From positions 222,069 to 286,068 of the forward strand of contig PTEU01000001.1 in assembly GCA_004359425.1 (NCBI GenBank): a DNA stretch of 64,000 nucleotides, in the 5' to 3' direction. This stretch comes from Ideonella sp. MAG2. GTDB taxonomy: Bacteria; Pseudomonadota; Gammaproteobacteria; Burkholderiales; Burkholderiaceae_C. Of the stretch, positions 26,117 to 35,008 are shown in pieces. The translations under genes and the position numbers were made by a program. The number at the start of each line of letters is the position of its first letter. Within the stretch, counting starts at the first letter, position 1. The notes under the pieces are model-generated. The model worked only from the letters and a program-made list of their open reading frames with translations. It did no database searches and was not told where the DNA came from.

Positions 26117-27466
26117 TTACTTGACCAGCTTGTGCTTTTTGTTGAGCTGGTTGATCTTGTCATTCATGTCGGCGATGACAGCCTCAACCGGCTCGTTCTT
26201 CAGCAAAAATCGACCCAGGCGCGCACGCAGATAGGAATTGAACTCTTCGGCCCACACCATCTTCCAGACATCGGGGTGCGGGGAGTTGGCATAGACCTTC
26301 AGCAGTGCGTCATAGTCTTCCGGGCGAGCCAGCCCCTTTTTGAAGGCGGCGGCGGTGGCAGGTGCCTCCATCACGGACTTGTAGCCCGAGAACAGGAAGG
26401 AGGTTTCGGCCCAACGCTGACCCACCGCCACCTTGCCGGCTTGGTCCTTGTAGCCGTACCAACTTTGGAAGCGCTTCACGTCCTCGTTCAATGCGGGTGA
26501 GCGCTGGCGGGCGGTGCGCAGGTAGAGGGCCGAGTCCAGCAGACCCCAGGATTGGCCCTGGTAGGGTAGGAAGCTCACTTGGCCCGCGATCTTGCTCTTG
26601 GCCGGGTCGTTCAACACGCCCAGTTGGTAGGCGGCTTGGGTGGAGTAGAGATAGCGTCCCGACCCAAAGCCCTCCACCAAAGCCGCCTCGTTATAGGACA
26701 ACACGTCCTCCGAGACGATCTTGGCATTGAAGATGGCCTTCCAGGCCTCTAAGGTTTTGCCTGCCGGGCCCTTGGCGTCGAGCTGGGGCTTAAAGCTGTT
26801 GGCATCCACCACATGGCCGCCGCGGTTCAGCACCTCCCAGATGAACGCCCAACTGATGCCGTAGAACTCATTGAACCAGTGGGGCAGGTAAACGTCTTTC
26901 ACGCCCTTTTTGTTCAGCTCTAAGATCTGGGCATAGAACTCGTCCCAGTTTTTGGGTTGCGCCGTGATGCCCAGCTCTTTGGCGCGCTTGAGATTGCTCA
27001 TCATCATGCCGCGCGTGGACAAGAAATAGCTCAAGCCCAGGGTCTTGCCTTTGTAGGACCAGGCGTCGCGCACATTGGGGTACATGTCCTCATAGGCTTC
27101 TTTGAAGCCCGGCACATCGTCGGCGGGCAAGATCCAACCCGCTTCAAAAAAGCGCACCGCAGTGGGCGGGTTGGCATAGATGATGTCGAGCTTGTCCTTG
27201 GCAATCAGCGCCTTCTCCATCAGCGTGGGATAGTCGCCGTGGGTGACCGTGGCGTAGTCCACATTGCCATTGAGTTCGCGGTTGTAGCGGTTGACGTTGT
27301 CAGTGACGATCTCGGGCTTGAAGGGCCAGCCTCGGAAGTACAGCTTCTCTTTGCTGGTGGGTCCCAGGTCAGCGGCCCAGGCCGTGCTGGCGGCGAAGGT
27401 CACACCGGCGACGCAGGCGAGCGCCAAGGTCGATAGACGCGGTCCTCGGAATGCAAACTTGAACAT
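26117..27466 (-). CDS. Sugar ABC transporter solute-binding protein (family 1)
   Basis: A 449-residue protein. A signal peptide (LSTLALACVAGVTFAASTAWA) ends near residue 32. A family-1 extracellular binding-protein fold follows, with conserved aromatic-rich binding segments such as HWFNEFYGISWAFIWEV and YQGQSWGLLDSALYLR. The start at 27466 has a good AGGAGA site 7 bases upstream. It is the first gene of a seven-gene operon (binding protein, two permeases, ATPase, BtpA, M42, kinase). The ligand is unknown; a sugar, polyol or derivative is likely given the kinase. The 186-bp gap upstream should hold the operon promoter. Confidence 0.92.
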   Translation of the reverse strand: MFKFAFRGPRLSTLALACVAGVTFAASTAWAADLGPTSKEKLYFRGWPFKPEIVTDNVNRYNRELNGNVDYATVTHGDYPTLMEKALIAKDKLDIIYANPPTAVRFFEAGWILPADDVPGFKEAYEDMYPNVRDAWSYKGKTLGLSYFLSTRGMMMSNLKRAKELGITAQPKNWDEFYAQILELNKKGVKDVYLPHWFNEFYGISWAFIWEVLNRGGHVVDANSFKPQLDAKGPAGKTLEAWKAIFNAKIVSEDVLSYNEAALVEGFGSGRYLYSTQAAYQLGVLNDPAKSKIAGQVSFLPYQGQSWGLLDSALYLRTARQRSPALNEDVKRFQSWYGYKDQAGKVAVGQRWAETSFLFSGYKSVMEAPATAAAFKKGLARPEDYDALLKVYANSPHPDVWKMVWAEEFNSYLRARLGRFLLKNEPVEAVIADMNDKINQLNKKHKLVK

Positions 27467-27652
27467 GAATGTCTCCTGACAAGGGTGATACCGCCGCCTG
27501 ACCGCTCAGGTGCTACCGGCATCGGGTTGGGTTGCGAGAAAACCATTCCATGGCCAACGGCCCTGGAACAACTGCTGAGATGTCCTCAGGCGGCAGCGTG
27601 TGCCCTCGGGAACTCACAGATCATGAATAACACTGAAATGAGCGAATTAAAT

Positions 27653-28459
27653 TCAGGCGTAAATCACGCGTGCGAACGCCTGTGCGTAGTCGGCAATCAG
27701 CGCGCGCGTGGGTTCATCGGTCACCAAGACATCAATCTGGTGCAGGCCGCACACCGGGGCCATCTTGCGGTGATTGAACTTGCTGTGGTCAGCCATCACG
27801 ACACATTGCTTGGCACTGCGCATGGCCAAGGACTTGACCCGCGCTTCATCAATGGCTGAGTTGGTTAAACCTTGCTTGGCAATGGCGTCAGCCCCCATGA
27901 AAAAGGTGTCCACCATCAGGCTCTCCAGCACGGCGTCCGTCCATGGCCCCACCACGCTGAACAATCCGGGGCGCACGCGCCCCCCCGCAATCAACACCTC
28001 GGTTTGGCTGTGGGCGGCGGCCTCGGCTACTTTCAGGTCCAGGGCAACCACCGTGATACGCCGCCCCGCCAAGCGCTTGGCCAGGGCCAAAGAGGTTGTG
28101 CCCGAGTCCAGCAAGATGGTGCTGCCGTCTTCCACCAGGGTGGCGGCGGCTTGGGCAATGGCATCCTTGGCCACTCGCCCTTGGCCAACTTTTTCTTGGA
28201 ACGCGGGTTCGTAGTCGGCGGTGGATTGTTCGGTGGCCTCGCGTTCGGGGCTCACACACACCACCCCGCCATGGGTGCGCTTGAGCAAGTTCAAGTCTTC
28301 CAATGCCGCCATGTCTCGGCGCACCGTGGCTGACGAGGCACCCAATGCCGCCACCAGGTCCGTGGTGGTGATGGATTTGCGCTGTCGCACCAACTCCAGC
28401 AAACGTTGGCGTCGAACCTCGGGCAGCGCCAGAGAGGGGTCGAAAGAAGTGTCTGTCAT
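27653..28459 (-). CDS. DeoR/GlpR-family transcriptional regulator
   Basis: A 268-residue repressor from ATG 28459; the longer frame to 28597 adds 46 residues without family character. The N-terminal DeoR HTH is RRQRLLELVRQRKSITTTDL followed by GASSATVRRDMAALEDLNLLKRTHGG. The C-terminal sensor domain has the sugar-phosphate-binding motif ILLDSGTTSLALAKRL and ends DVLVTDEP, as in GlpR-type proteins. It would sense a phosphorylated intermediate of the neighbouring pathway, made by the FGGY kinase, and control the ABC operon that starts 186 bp downstream. Confidence 0.92.
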   Translation of the reverse strand: MTDTSFDPSLALPEVRRQRLLELVRQRKSITTTDLVAALGASSATVRRDMAALEDLNLLKRTHGGVVCVSPEREATEQSTADYEPAFQEKVGQGRVAKDAIAQAAATLVEDGSTILLDSGTTSLALAKRLAGRRITVVALDLKVAEAAAHSQTEVLIAGGRVRPGLFSVVGPWTDAVLESLMVDTFFMGADAIAKQGLTNSAIDEARVKSLAMRSAKQCVVMADHSKFNHRKMAPVCGLHQIDVLVTDEPTRALIADYAQAFARVIYA

Positions 28460-28655
28460 ATCGCCGTCCAAGAACCGGTGAGTCAGGGGGGTTGAGAAGG
28501 ATTCAATCACCAATGATCGCATCTGGTCAGCACCCATCGCCCGCCAATGGCGATGTGGCGAGGGCGCTGAGACAGCGAAAGGGGGTGAAGCGATCAAGTC
28601 AAACCTCTTGGATCGGATAGAAGGCGGGCCTGTGGTGGACTGCTCTTCAATGATG

Positions 28656-28673
28656 TGATCGTATTTGATCGTA
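28656..28673. promoter_or_regulatory. Direct repeats TGATCGTA upstream of the DeoR gene
   Basis: TGATCGTA occurs at 28656-28663 and 28666-28673, one helical turn apart. A related ATCGTAAA is at 28669-28676 and again at 28720-28727. All lie in the AT-richer gap between the IMPase stop and the DeoR gene, so they may be operators for the DeoR protein itself. Inference from position only. Confidence 0.35.
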
Positions 28674-28739
28674 AATGCGCAAATGCTGCACTAGTGGATT
28701 TCACTAATGATCCAAAACAATCGTAAACAGTCGGTTGAT

Positions 28740-29585
28740 TCAGCAAGATGCCCCATACCACGCCGGGCCGGGTGTGGCCTGGGCCACCACGGCCAAGATG
28801 TCTGCATGCACGCTCGGGCTGCCCGCTGCGATATAGCCATGTGGCAAAAAGTCGGGCAGGCCGTGCAAGTCGCTGACGCGTCCGCCAGCCTCCGTCACCA
28901 ACAAGGCCCCGGCGGCGATGTCCCAGGGCAGCAGGGCAAACTCGAAAAAGCCATCCAGCCGCCCTGCGGCCACATAGGCCAGGTCCAAGGCCGCGGCACC
29001 TGGCCTGCGCACATTGCGGCAGCCGCGCCAGATGCCGTCCAGAATACGAAAGTATTGGGGGGCGTCGGTGGCGCTTGGATAGGGCAGGCCCGTGCTCACC
29101 AGCGCCTCGGCCAAACCCTGGCGTGAGGCTACTTTCAGAGGTGCGCCGTTGCAAAACGCCCCCCCGCCTCGCACGGCTTCAAACAGTTCTTGGCGCATGG
29201 GGTCCAGCACCACGGCAGCCACCAACTCGCCCCGCTCTTGCACGCCGATGGACACGGCAAAGTGCTCAAAGCCATGCAAAAAATTGGTCGTGCCATCCAG
29301 CGGATCCACGATCCACTGCACCTCAGCTTGGGTAGCGGCAGGGTCGCCCTGGCCCTCTTCGGCCAAGATGGCGTGCGCAGGAAAGCGCTGGCGGATTTCC
29401 TCAATGATGGCGATCTCGGATTGGCGGTCGATCTCGCTGACCAAATCGTTCAGGCGCTTGTGCTCGATCACCAAATCGGCGCGCCGCCGCGCCCCTTCGC
29501 GGATCACCGCGCCGCCCCGCTGGGCGGCAGACGCGGCACAGGCCAGGTATCCACGCCAGCGGTCGGTCGTTGACTGAGCATTCAT
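28740..29585 (-). CDS. Inositol monophosphatase-family phosphatase
   Basis: A 281-residue Mg-dependent phosphatase of the IMPase/CysQ superfamily. Metal-binding motif I is WIVDPLDGTTNFLHG, preceded by ILAEEGQGD with its Glu ligand. Motif II is LPWDIAAGALLVTEAGGRVSD. The general family dephosphorylates inositol phosphates, 3'-phosphoadenosine compounds or sugar phosphates. Its place between the DeoR regulator and a divergent dehydrogenase suggests that it acts on a phosphorylated intermediate of this catabolic locus. Confidence 0.92.
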   Translation of the reverse strand: MNAQSTTDRWRGYLACAASAAQRGGAVIREGARRRADLVIEHKRLNDLVSEIDRQSEIAIIEEIRQRFPAHAILAEEGQGDPAATQAEVQWIVDPLDGTTNFLHGFEHFAVSIGVQERGELVAAVVLDPMRQELFEAVRGGGAFCNGAPLKVASRQGLAEALVSTGLPYPSATDAPQYFRILDGIWRGCRNVRRPGAAALDLAYVAAGRLDGFFEFALLPWDIAAGALLVTEAGGRVSDLHGLPDFLPHGYIAAGSPSVHADILAVVAQATPGPAWYGASC

Positions 29586-29645
29586 GACTGCATATGATGA
29601 AATGTGATTGTTTAACTGTACTCATCAATTCGTCAGAGGGCAAGC

Positions 29646-30548
29646 ATGAACATCGGCTTTATCGGCTTAGGGGCCATGGGGGCGGGCATGGCCGCCAACT
29701 TGGTGCGGCGGCATCACACCGTGGCGGTGTACGACCGTGCGGATTCGGCCATGCGCGCCTTTGCCGCCCGGGGCTTGGGCGCGCGCTTGGCCACCTCCCC
29801 CGCAGACGCCGCACAGCAGGCCGAGGTGCTGATCTGCATGTTGCCGACCACCGAGAACAGCCGCGAGGCCTTGTTCGGCCCCGATGGCGCAGCGGCCCAT
29901 TTGGCCACCGGTTCGGTGGTAATGGACATGGGCACCGGCCACCCTAGCGCCTTGTTGGCCCTGGGCGAGCAACTGGCGAGCTTGGGCTTGCATTTGGTGG
30001 ATGCCCCGGTGAACCGAGCCCCACCGGAGGCCGAGGCGGGGACCCTGCTGGCCATGGTGGGCGGAGAGCCCGCCGTGGTCGACCGGGTGATCCCCTTGCT
30101 GGAGTGCCTGTGCGACACCATTCATCGCATGGGCCCCTTGGGCACCGGCATCCGAATGAAGTTGGCCAACAACTACATGTCCATGATCAATCTGGTGCTC
30201 ACGGCCGAAGGCCTGTTGCTGGCCGAGCGCGCAGGCATCGACCGCGACCAAGCCGTGTCCATCATGAGCGCTCCGGGCAACGGGGCCAGCAACGGCCAAT
30301 TGCTGGGCATCTACCCCCGCAAGGTGCTGGCAGGGGATTTGACGCCGGACTTTCGCCTGGGCATGTGCCTGAAGGACATCAGCCTGGCGCTGGACCTGGG
30401 GGCCTCGCTGGGCTTATCCCTGACCCTGGGCGCTGCCGCACGCAACCAATTTGCCCTGGCCGCCTCTTGGGGGCGGGCCGAGCAAGACTGCACCGCCATC
30501 TTGCCCTTGCTGCACGAGGTCAACGGCGGCTCACATCACGGCGGGTGA
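29646..30548 (+). CDS. 3-hydroxyisobutyrate dehydrogenase-family reductase, YihU-like
   Basis: A 300-residue NAD(P)-dependent beta-hydroxyacid dehydrogenase. The Rossmann motif is IGFIGLGAMGAGMAANL. The substrate-site block VDAPVNRAPPEAEAGTL replaces the common DAPVSGG form. The catalytic lysine lies in GTGIRMKLANNYMS. GIRMKLANNYMS and the PRKVLAGDLTPDF segment resemble E. coli YihU (sulfolactaldehyde reductase) more than MmsB-type enzymes, by memory of those sequences. It is divergent from the IMPase gene across 60 bp and so probably shares regulation with the sugar locus. It overlaps the convergent lipoprotein gene by 18 bp. Confidence 0.85.
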   Translation: MNIGFIGLGAMGAGMAANLVRRHHTVAVYDRADSAMRAFAARGLGARLATSPADAAQQAEVLICMLPTTENSREALFGPDGAAAHLATGSVVMDMGTGHPSALLALGEQLASLGLHLVDAPVNRAPPEAEAGTLLAMVGGEPAVVDRVIPLLECLCDTIHRMGPLGTGIRMKLANNYMSMINLVLTAEGLLLAERAGIDRDQAVSIMSAPGNGASNGQLLGIYPRKVLAGDLTPDFRLGMCLKDISLALDLGASLGLSLTLGAAARNQFALAASWGRAEQDCTAILPLLHEVNGGSHHGG

Positions 30549-30989
30549 GGCTGCTTGGGTCTTCAGGGTGCAGCGCTGTGCCACGCATTGGGCACCGGGG
30601 TCGGGCAGCATGGCGCAAATCGACATCATCCCAGAGCGCGCCACCTCGTTGCGGCGGGCCTCAGCATAGGCTTCCACCAAAGGCTTGAGCTTGCTGTCTG
30701 AGGTGCTGGCGGTAGACCACGCTAACCAGGCTTCTGGGCCGCCGCAAGCCCGGTGGCCCACACCCACGGTGCGGCACTGGGCATGGCTGCTGCATTCGGC
30801 AAGGCCAATCTCATCCCGAACTTGCTGTGCCAGCGCTGCGGAGCCCGCAGGCACGCTGGAGGTCGCCGCTTGGGCAGGGGCAGCGGGCGCTGCTGCAGGA
30901 GGCTTGGGGGCTGCGCAAGCGGTGAGCAACACACTGCACAGCAACAGGCCCGACACGGCCGGGCGCGCAAGACTGAAGGCGAGAGGCAT
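30531..30989 (-). CDS. Hypothetical lipoprotein
   Basis: A 152-residue protein starting at ATG 30989 with an AAGGAG site six bases upstream. The signal sequence ends in a lipobox, SVLLTAC (Cys 25), so it is lipid-anchored. A proline/alanine linker follows, then a globular part with six cysteines ([32 protein letters not shown]), likely disulfide-bonded in the periplasm. The spacing C-x5-C, then GxGxxACGGP, is seen in a common family of unannotated Burkholderiales lipoproteins. Function unknown. It is divergent from ssb. Confidence 0.8.
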   Translation of the reverse strand: MPLAFSLARPAVSGLLLCSVLLTACAAPKPPAAAPAAPAQAATSSVPAGSAALAQQVRDEIGLAECSSHAQCRTVGVGHRACGGPEAWLAWSTASTSDSKLKPLVEAYAEARRNEVARSGMMSICAMLPDPGAQCVAQRCTLKTQAASPAVM

Positions 30990-31127
30990 CAGATCTCCTT
31001 GGGGTCCACAGTGGCGACAGTGTGGCACCAATTTGGGGGGGCGCGGCGGCCCGTCCGAGGGGGAGCGCCAAGCCGCATGGCATGCGGCACAATTGCCCTT
31101 CAATTTTTTGAGTCTCCAGGAGCGCCC

Positions 31128-31628
31128 ATGGCATCCGTCAACAAAGTCATCATCCTCGGCAACCTGGGGCGCGACCCCGAAGTGCGCTACACCCCCAACG
31201 GCGCAGCCGTGTGCAATCTGCGCATTGCCACCACCCGTAACTGGAAGAGCCGCGACAGCGGCGAGCGCCAAGAAGAAACCGAATGGCATTCGGTGGTCAT
31301 GTATGACCGCCAAGCCGAGATCGCAGGCGAATACCTCAAGAAGGGCCGCCCGGTCTATATCGAGGGCCGCCTGAAGACCCGTAAGTGGCAGGACAAAGAC
31401 GGCAACGACCGCTACACCACCGAAATCGTTGCCGACTCCATGCAACTCCTGGGTGGCCGCGATGGCGGTGGTGGCGGCGGCAGTGGTGGTGGTGACGACG
31501 AAGGCTACAGCCGCGAAGCCCCGGCCCCCCGCGCCGCACCAGCACCGCGCCAGCAAGCCGCAGCCCCACGCCCTGCCCCCAAGTCGTCCACCGGCTTTGA
31601 CGACATGGACGACGATATTCCGTTCTGA
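31128..31628 (+). CDS. ssb: Single-stranded DNA-binding protein
   Basis: A 166-residue SSB. The OB fold (1-110) starts [20 protein letters not shown] and includes [21 protein letters not shown] glycine-rich linker ([10 protein letters not shown]) and a proline/alanine stretch lead to the acidic tip DDMDDDIPF, which recruits repair and replication partners. The AGGAG site is seven bases before ATG 31128. A strong terminator follows at 31659-31690. Length and layout are typical for Betaproteobacteria. Confidence 0.97.
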   Translation: MASVNKVIILGNLGRDPEVRYTPNGAAVCNLRIATTRNWKSRDSGERQEETEWHSVVMYDRQAEIAGEYLKKGRPVYIEGRLKTRKWQDKDGNDRYTTEIVADSMQLLGGRDGGGGGGSGGGDDEGYSREAPAPRAAPAPRQQAAAPRPAPKSSTGFDDMDDDIPF

Positions 31629-31658
31629 TCTCCGGCCCCGCCAAAGGTCTCATCTCCA

Positions 31659-31690
31659 AGCCCCACTGCCTCACCCGCGTGGGGCTTTTT
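31659..31690 (+). terminator. Factor-independent terminator of ssb
   Basis: Perfect 8-bp stem AGCCCCAC / GTGGGGCT with a 12-bp loop and five Ts. It lies 30 bp after the ssb stop and just before the DUF3052 gene, which supports the later start (31709) for that gene. Confidence 0.9.
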
Positions 31691-31708
31691 GCTCATGAGA
31701 GGCTCTCC

Positions 31709-32116
31709 GTGACGCACGGCTATTCCGGCACCCCATTGGCCAAAAAACTGGGGTTCAAAGAGGGCAGCCAGTGGCTGCTCATCCAGGCACCCGAGGGCCA
31801 CGTCTCTCGCTTGCAGCCCTTGCCCCAGGCCGTGTCCTTCGCCAGCCAGGCCAGCCCGTCAATCGACTTTGTGCATCTCTTCGTCACTCAGAAGGACGAG
31901 TTGCAGACTCAGCTTGTGGCACTGCGCCAGAGTTTGAGAAGTGACGCGGGTATCTGGGTGTCCTGGCCCAAAAAAGCCTCCAAGATGCCGACCGATGTCA
32001 CCGAAGACACCATCCGGGCGCTTGCGCTTCCCTTGGGTTTTGTAGACATCAAGGTCTGCGCGGTTGATGAGGTCTGGTCGGGCCTCAAACTTGTGGTTCG
32101 CAAAGAGCTGCGGTGA
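31709..32116 (+). CDS. DUF3052-family protein
   Basis: GTG 31709 is chosen because GAGAGG precedes it by six bases and because an earlier GTG at 31679 lies inside the ssb terminator. The 135-residue product opens with HGYSGTPLAKKLGFKEG and contains WVSWPKKASKMPTDVTEDTI, ending VDEVWSGLKLVVRKELR. These are the diagnostic blocks of DUF3052, a small cytoplasmic family of unknown function. It converges on the EamA transporter gene with a 27-bp gap. Confidence 0.85.
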   Translation: MTHGYSGTPLAKKLGFKEGSQWLLIQAPEGHVSRLQPLPQAVSFASQASPSIDFVHLFVTQKDELQTQLVALRQSLRSDAGIWVSWPKKASKMPTDVTEDTIRALALPLGFVDIKVCAVDEVWSGLKLVVRKELR

Positions 32117-32143
32117 GGCCAGGCGTTCGCCGCCTCTGGGTGC

Positions 32144-33046
32144 TCACCTCGCCCGCCACCACCCCCCACTCTGGTTGACCACCATGCCCAGCAGCACCGT
32201 GGCCGTGCCTGCCCATTGCAGGGGGCTGGGGGTTTCGCCGAGCAGAGTCATGGCCGCCACCAGGCCGACCACCGGCACCAAGAGCGAGAACGGGGTGACG
32301 CGCCCGGCCGGGTGGCGTTGCAGCAGTTGCGTCCACAGGCTGTAGGCCAACAAAGTGGCCAGCAGGGCGAGGTAAAGAACGGCCAGCAGAGCGCGGCCAT
32401 CGAAGTGGGCGAGCTGCGTGGCCATGCTGGCCGGGCCGTCTAGCCAGGCCGCGAGGCCTAAGAAGGGCAGGATGGGCACCAAGCTGCTCCAGACGATAAA
32501 GGGAAAGGGCCCGTAGGCACCGGCTTGGGCGGCTTTGCGCGCCACCAGGTTGGAGGTGGCCCACATGAAAGCCGCGCCCAGGGTGAGCACAAAGCCCGCC
32601 AGCGTCATCTGTTGCGCCCCCTCACCATGGGCGCTGGCAATCATCAACAAACCGGCAAAAGCGATGCACAGACCCAGCCATTGCACCGGGCGGGCGCGTT
32701 CGCCCAGCAGGGTGGCGGCCATGATGAGGGTGAAGAAGGCCTGGGTTTGCATGACCACCGAGGCCATGCCCGCCGTCATGCCCAGGCGCAGGCCCAAAAA
32801 CAGCAGGCCAAACTGGCCCACCCCTTGAGCCAACCCGTAGGCGGCCACATAGCGCCAGGGCAGGCTGGGGCGGCCCACAAAGAGCACAAAGGGCAGGGAG
32901 GCCACCGCAAAGCGCAGTGCGCCCAACATCATGGGGCTGAGCGATTGCAGGCCGACTTTCATCACGACGAAATTCAGCCCCCAGATGACGATGACGGCCA
33001 GGGCGCGCAGCAGGTCGCCTCGGCTGAGTGGGGGGGCGGTGTTCAC
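32144..33046 (-). CDS. EamA/DMT-family transporter
   Basis: A 300-residue drug/metabolite transporter with ten predicted helices in two EamA repeats: the first begins LRALAVIVIWGLNFVVMKVG, the second LGAAFMWATSNLVARKAA. The start is GTG 33046, which overlaps the upstream epimerase stop by 4 bp (GTGA). It resembles the amino-acid exporter EamA group. As the last gene of the SDR-monooxygenase operon it may export a pathway product. Confidence 0.88.
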   Translation of the reverse strand: MNTAPPLSRGDLLRALAVIVIWGLNFVVMKVGLQSLSPMMLGALRFAVASLPFVLFVGRPSLPWRYVAAYGLAQGVGQFGLLFLGLRLGMTAGMASVVMQTQAFFTLIMAATLLGERARPVQWLGLCIAFAGLLMIASAHGEGAQQMTLAGFVLTLGAAFMWATSNLVARKAAQAGAYGPFPFIVWSSLVPILPFLGLAAWLDGPASMATQLAHFDGRALLAVLYLALLATLLAYSLWTQLLQRHPAGRVTPFSLLVPVVGLVAAMTLLGETPSPLQWAGTATVLLGMVVNQSGGWWRAR

Positions 33047-34071
33047 GGGCGGGCCATGTCTTGCGGCAGCGAGCCGATGTGTACCGGCCGGCCTTGCTCG
33101 GCCCGGGCTTGGATAAAGGCGTCCAAGGCCTGAGCGCTGGTTTTGCGCGGCGTGTAGCCAAACACTTCTTTCAGTGCGGTGTTGAGCAAGACCGGGCGGT
33201 AACGCAGAAAATCGAGCTGCTCGGGGCCGTAGCGCGTCAGGCCCAATCGGGAGCCCACTGCCAATGCGGCGGTGAGCAGGCCCGCAGGCAGCTCGCGGGT
33301 GCGCTTGCCCAGGCGCTCGGCAATCTGCCGCAGGCCTAAAGCGCCGTCGCCCGCCAGGTTGTAGCAACTCGGCGGCGCGCCACCCGCCAGCGCGTGCAAC
33401 ACAGCCCCGGCCACGTCCTCGTCCCAGATGAAGACAAAGGGGCTGTCACTGCCGCGCACGGCCAGCAGGCGAGGCCTTTCAAACAGGGCGGTGATTTGGT
33501 TGTCCACCCGCTCGCCCAAGATGGTGCCGATGCGCAGCACCGTTTGCGCCAGTGCCGGGTGCTCGGTGCGCCACTGGGCCAGCATCTCTTCCACCAAACG
33601 CTTGTGGTGGGCATAGGCAAAGCTCTCATTGCCGCGCAGAGGGTGGCTTTCGGTGAGCCAAGCCGGGTTGTCGGCGTGGTAGCCATAGGCCGCGCCGCTG
33701 GACGACACCACCACATGCCGCACGCCTTGGGCCAAACAGGCGGCAAGCACATTGCGGCTGCCGTTCACGTCCACATCGTATTCAAAGGCGCGGTTCGAGC
33801 CCCGCCCCGGGGTGACGATGGAAGCCAGATGCACCACGGTGTCGATGCCGTGCTCGCCCATGGTCTGCGCCAACGCAGGGTCCCGCACGTCTTGCACCCG
33901 GTAGCTGATGCTGGGCAAGCGCCGCTCAGGCGGCACCTCGCGCACATCCAGCGCCACCACGGTCTCGGTGTCGGGCCGCTGGGCCAGTGCGGCCAGCAGG
34001 CTGCGGCCCAGAAAGCCGTCGCCGCCGGTTACCAAGATGCGGCGGGCGCGGGGCGGGGTCTCCGCCCTCAC
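33043..34071 (-). CDS. NAD-dependent epimerase/dehydratase-family protein (extended SDR)
   Basis: A 342-residue extended SDR. The cofactor motif is ILVTGGDGFLGRSLL, the acidic block VQDVRD, catalytic Ser in VVSSSGAAYGY and the Tyr/Lys pair in YAHHK. It continues with a substrate domain containing RIGTILGERVDNQITALF, typical of a subgroup near UDP-sugar epimerases whose substrate is not known. Start and stop overlap neighbours by 4 bp on both sides, indicating tight operon structure. Confidence 0.88.
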   Translation of the reverse strand: MRAETPPRARRILVTGGDGFLGRSLLAALAQRPDTETVVALDVREVPPERRLPSISYRVQDVRDPALAQTMGEHGIDTVVHLASIVTPGRGSNRAFEYDVDVNGSRNVLAACLAQGVRHVVVSSSGAAYGYHADNPAWLTESHPLRGNESFAYAHHKRLVEEMLAQWRTEHPALAQTVLRIGTILGERVDNQITALFERPRLLAVRGSDSPFVFIWDEDVAGAVLHALAGGAPPSCYNLAGDGALGLRQIAERLGKRTRELPAGLLTAALAVGSRLGLTRYGPEQLDFLRYRPVLLNTALKEVFGYTPRKTSAQALDAFIQARAEQGRPVHIGSLPQDMARP

Positions 34072-34994
34072 GCGGGTACCCCTTCTTCGGGGCTGCCATC
34101 GGCCTTACGGCGGCCCCACCAGGTGGCCAAGACCAGGCCCGCGATGATGTCCCAAAAGCCCCACACACCGGCCACCACGGCCATGCCACCCAGGCCGCCG
34201 AAGAAGCTGAAGATCAGCACCAGGCCCAGCCCGGCGTTGCGTATGCCCACCTCGATACTCACCGCGCGGCGGTCATAGTCTTGCAGGCCGGTGGCTCGCG
34301 CGCAGGCATAGCCGGTGGCAAAGGCCAGTGCGTCGTGCAGCACCACAGCCAGCAACACCACACCCACATAGTCCAAGAAGAAGCGCCAGTTGCCTGCAAT
34401 GGCCCCCACGATAAAGGCAAGCAGGGCCAACATGCTGACCCGGCCCACGCCGCGCTTGACCCGCTGGGTGAAGGCCGGAAAGCGGTGCGAGCACCACAGG
34501 CCCAGCACAAAGGGCAGGCCGATGATGACGACGATGTGGCCCACCATCTCTACCGGGTCCAGCGCAATGGTTTTGAGCAGGGCCGAGGCCTCGGGGTGCA
34601 GGCCACCCCAAAACGCGAAGTTCAGCGGCATCACCACGATGGCGATGGCGTTGGAAATCGCCGTCATCGACACCGACAGCGCCACATTGCCTTTGGCCCG
34701 ATGGGTGAGGATGTTGGAGACATTGCCCGGCGGGCAGCAGGCCACCAAAATCATGCCCAGCGCGATGCTGGGTCCCACGCCCAGAAGCCGGGTCAGGACA
34801 TAGGTGACCGCAGGCAGCACGATGAACTGCGCCGCCACCCCCACCGCCACAGGCAGCGGCATGCGCAGCACCCGCTTGAAGTCATCGACCTTGGTGTCCA
34901 AGGCAATGCCAAACATCAGAAAACCCAGCACCGCGTTGAGCAGCAGCAGCGATGCCGGGTTGAAGTTGAGACGAATCTCGTCGATGGGCAGCAT
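34068..34994 (-). CDS. Bile acid:sodium symporter (BASS) family transporter
   Basis: A 308-residue protein with nine or ten helices. The family marks are LVACCPPGNVSNILTHRAKG in the fourth helix region and EVGIRNAGLGLVLIFSFF near the end, both lining the sodium/substrate sites. BASS proteins import bile acids, steroids, pantoate or keto acids with sodium. It lies between the flavin monooxygenase and epimerase genes, so it probably imports the operon's substrate. Confidence 0.9.
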   Translation of the reverse strand: MLPIDEIRLNFNPASLLLLNAVLGFLMFGIALDTKVDDFKRVLRMPLPVAVGVAAQFIVLPAVTYVLTRLLGVGPSIALGMILVACCPPGNVSNILTHRAKGNVALSVSMTAISNAIAIVVMPLNFAFWGGLHPEASALLKTIALDPVEMVGHIVVIIGLPFVLGLWCSHRFPAFTQRVKRGVGRVSMLALLAFIVGAIAGNWRFFLDYVGVVLLAVVLHDALAFATGYACARATGLQDYDRRAVSIEVGIRNAGLGLVLIFSFFGGLGGMAVVAGVWGFWDIIAGLVLATWWGRRKADGSPEEGVPA

Positions 34995-35008
34995 GGGGAC
35001 TTCTCCAG

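Noticed and set aside
30990..31556. 341-residue minus-strand frame covering ssb
   Set aside because: Its upstream part is antisense to ssb; only the last 152 codons (30531-30989) form a credible gene with a ribosome site and lipobox.
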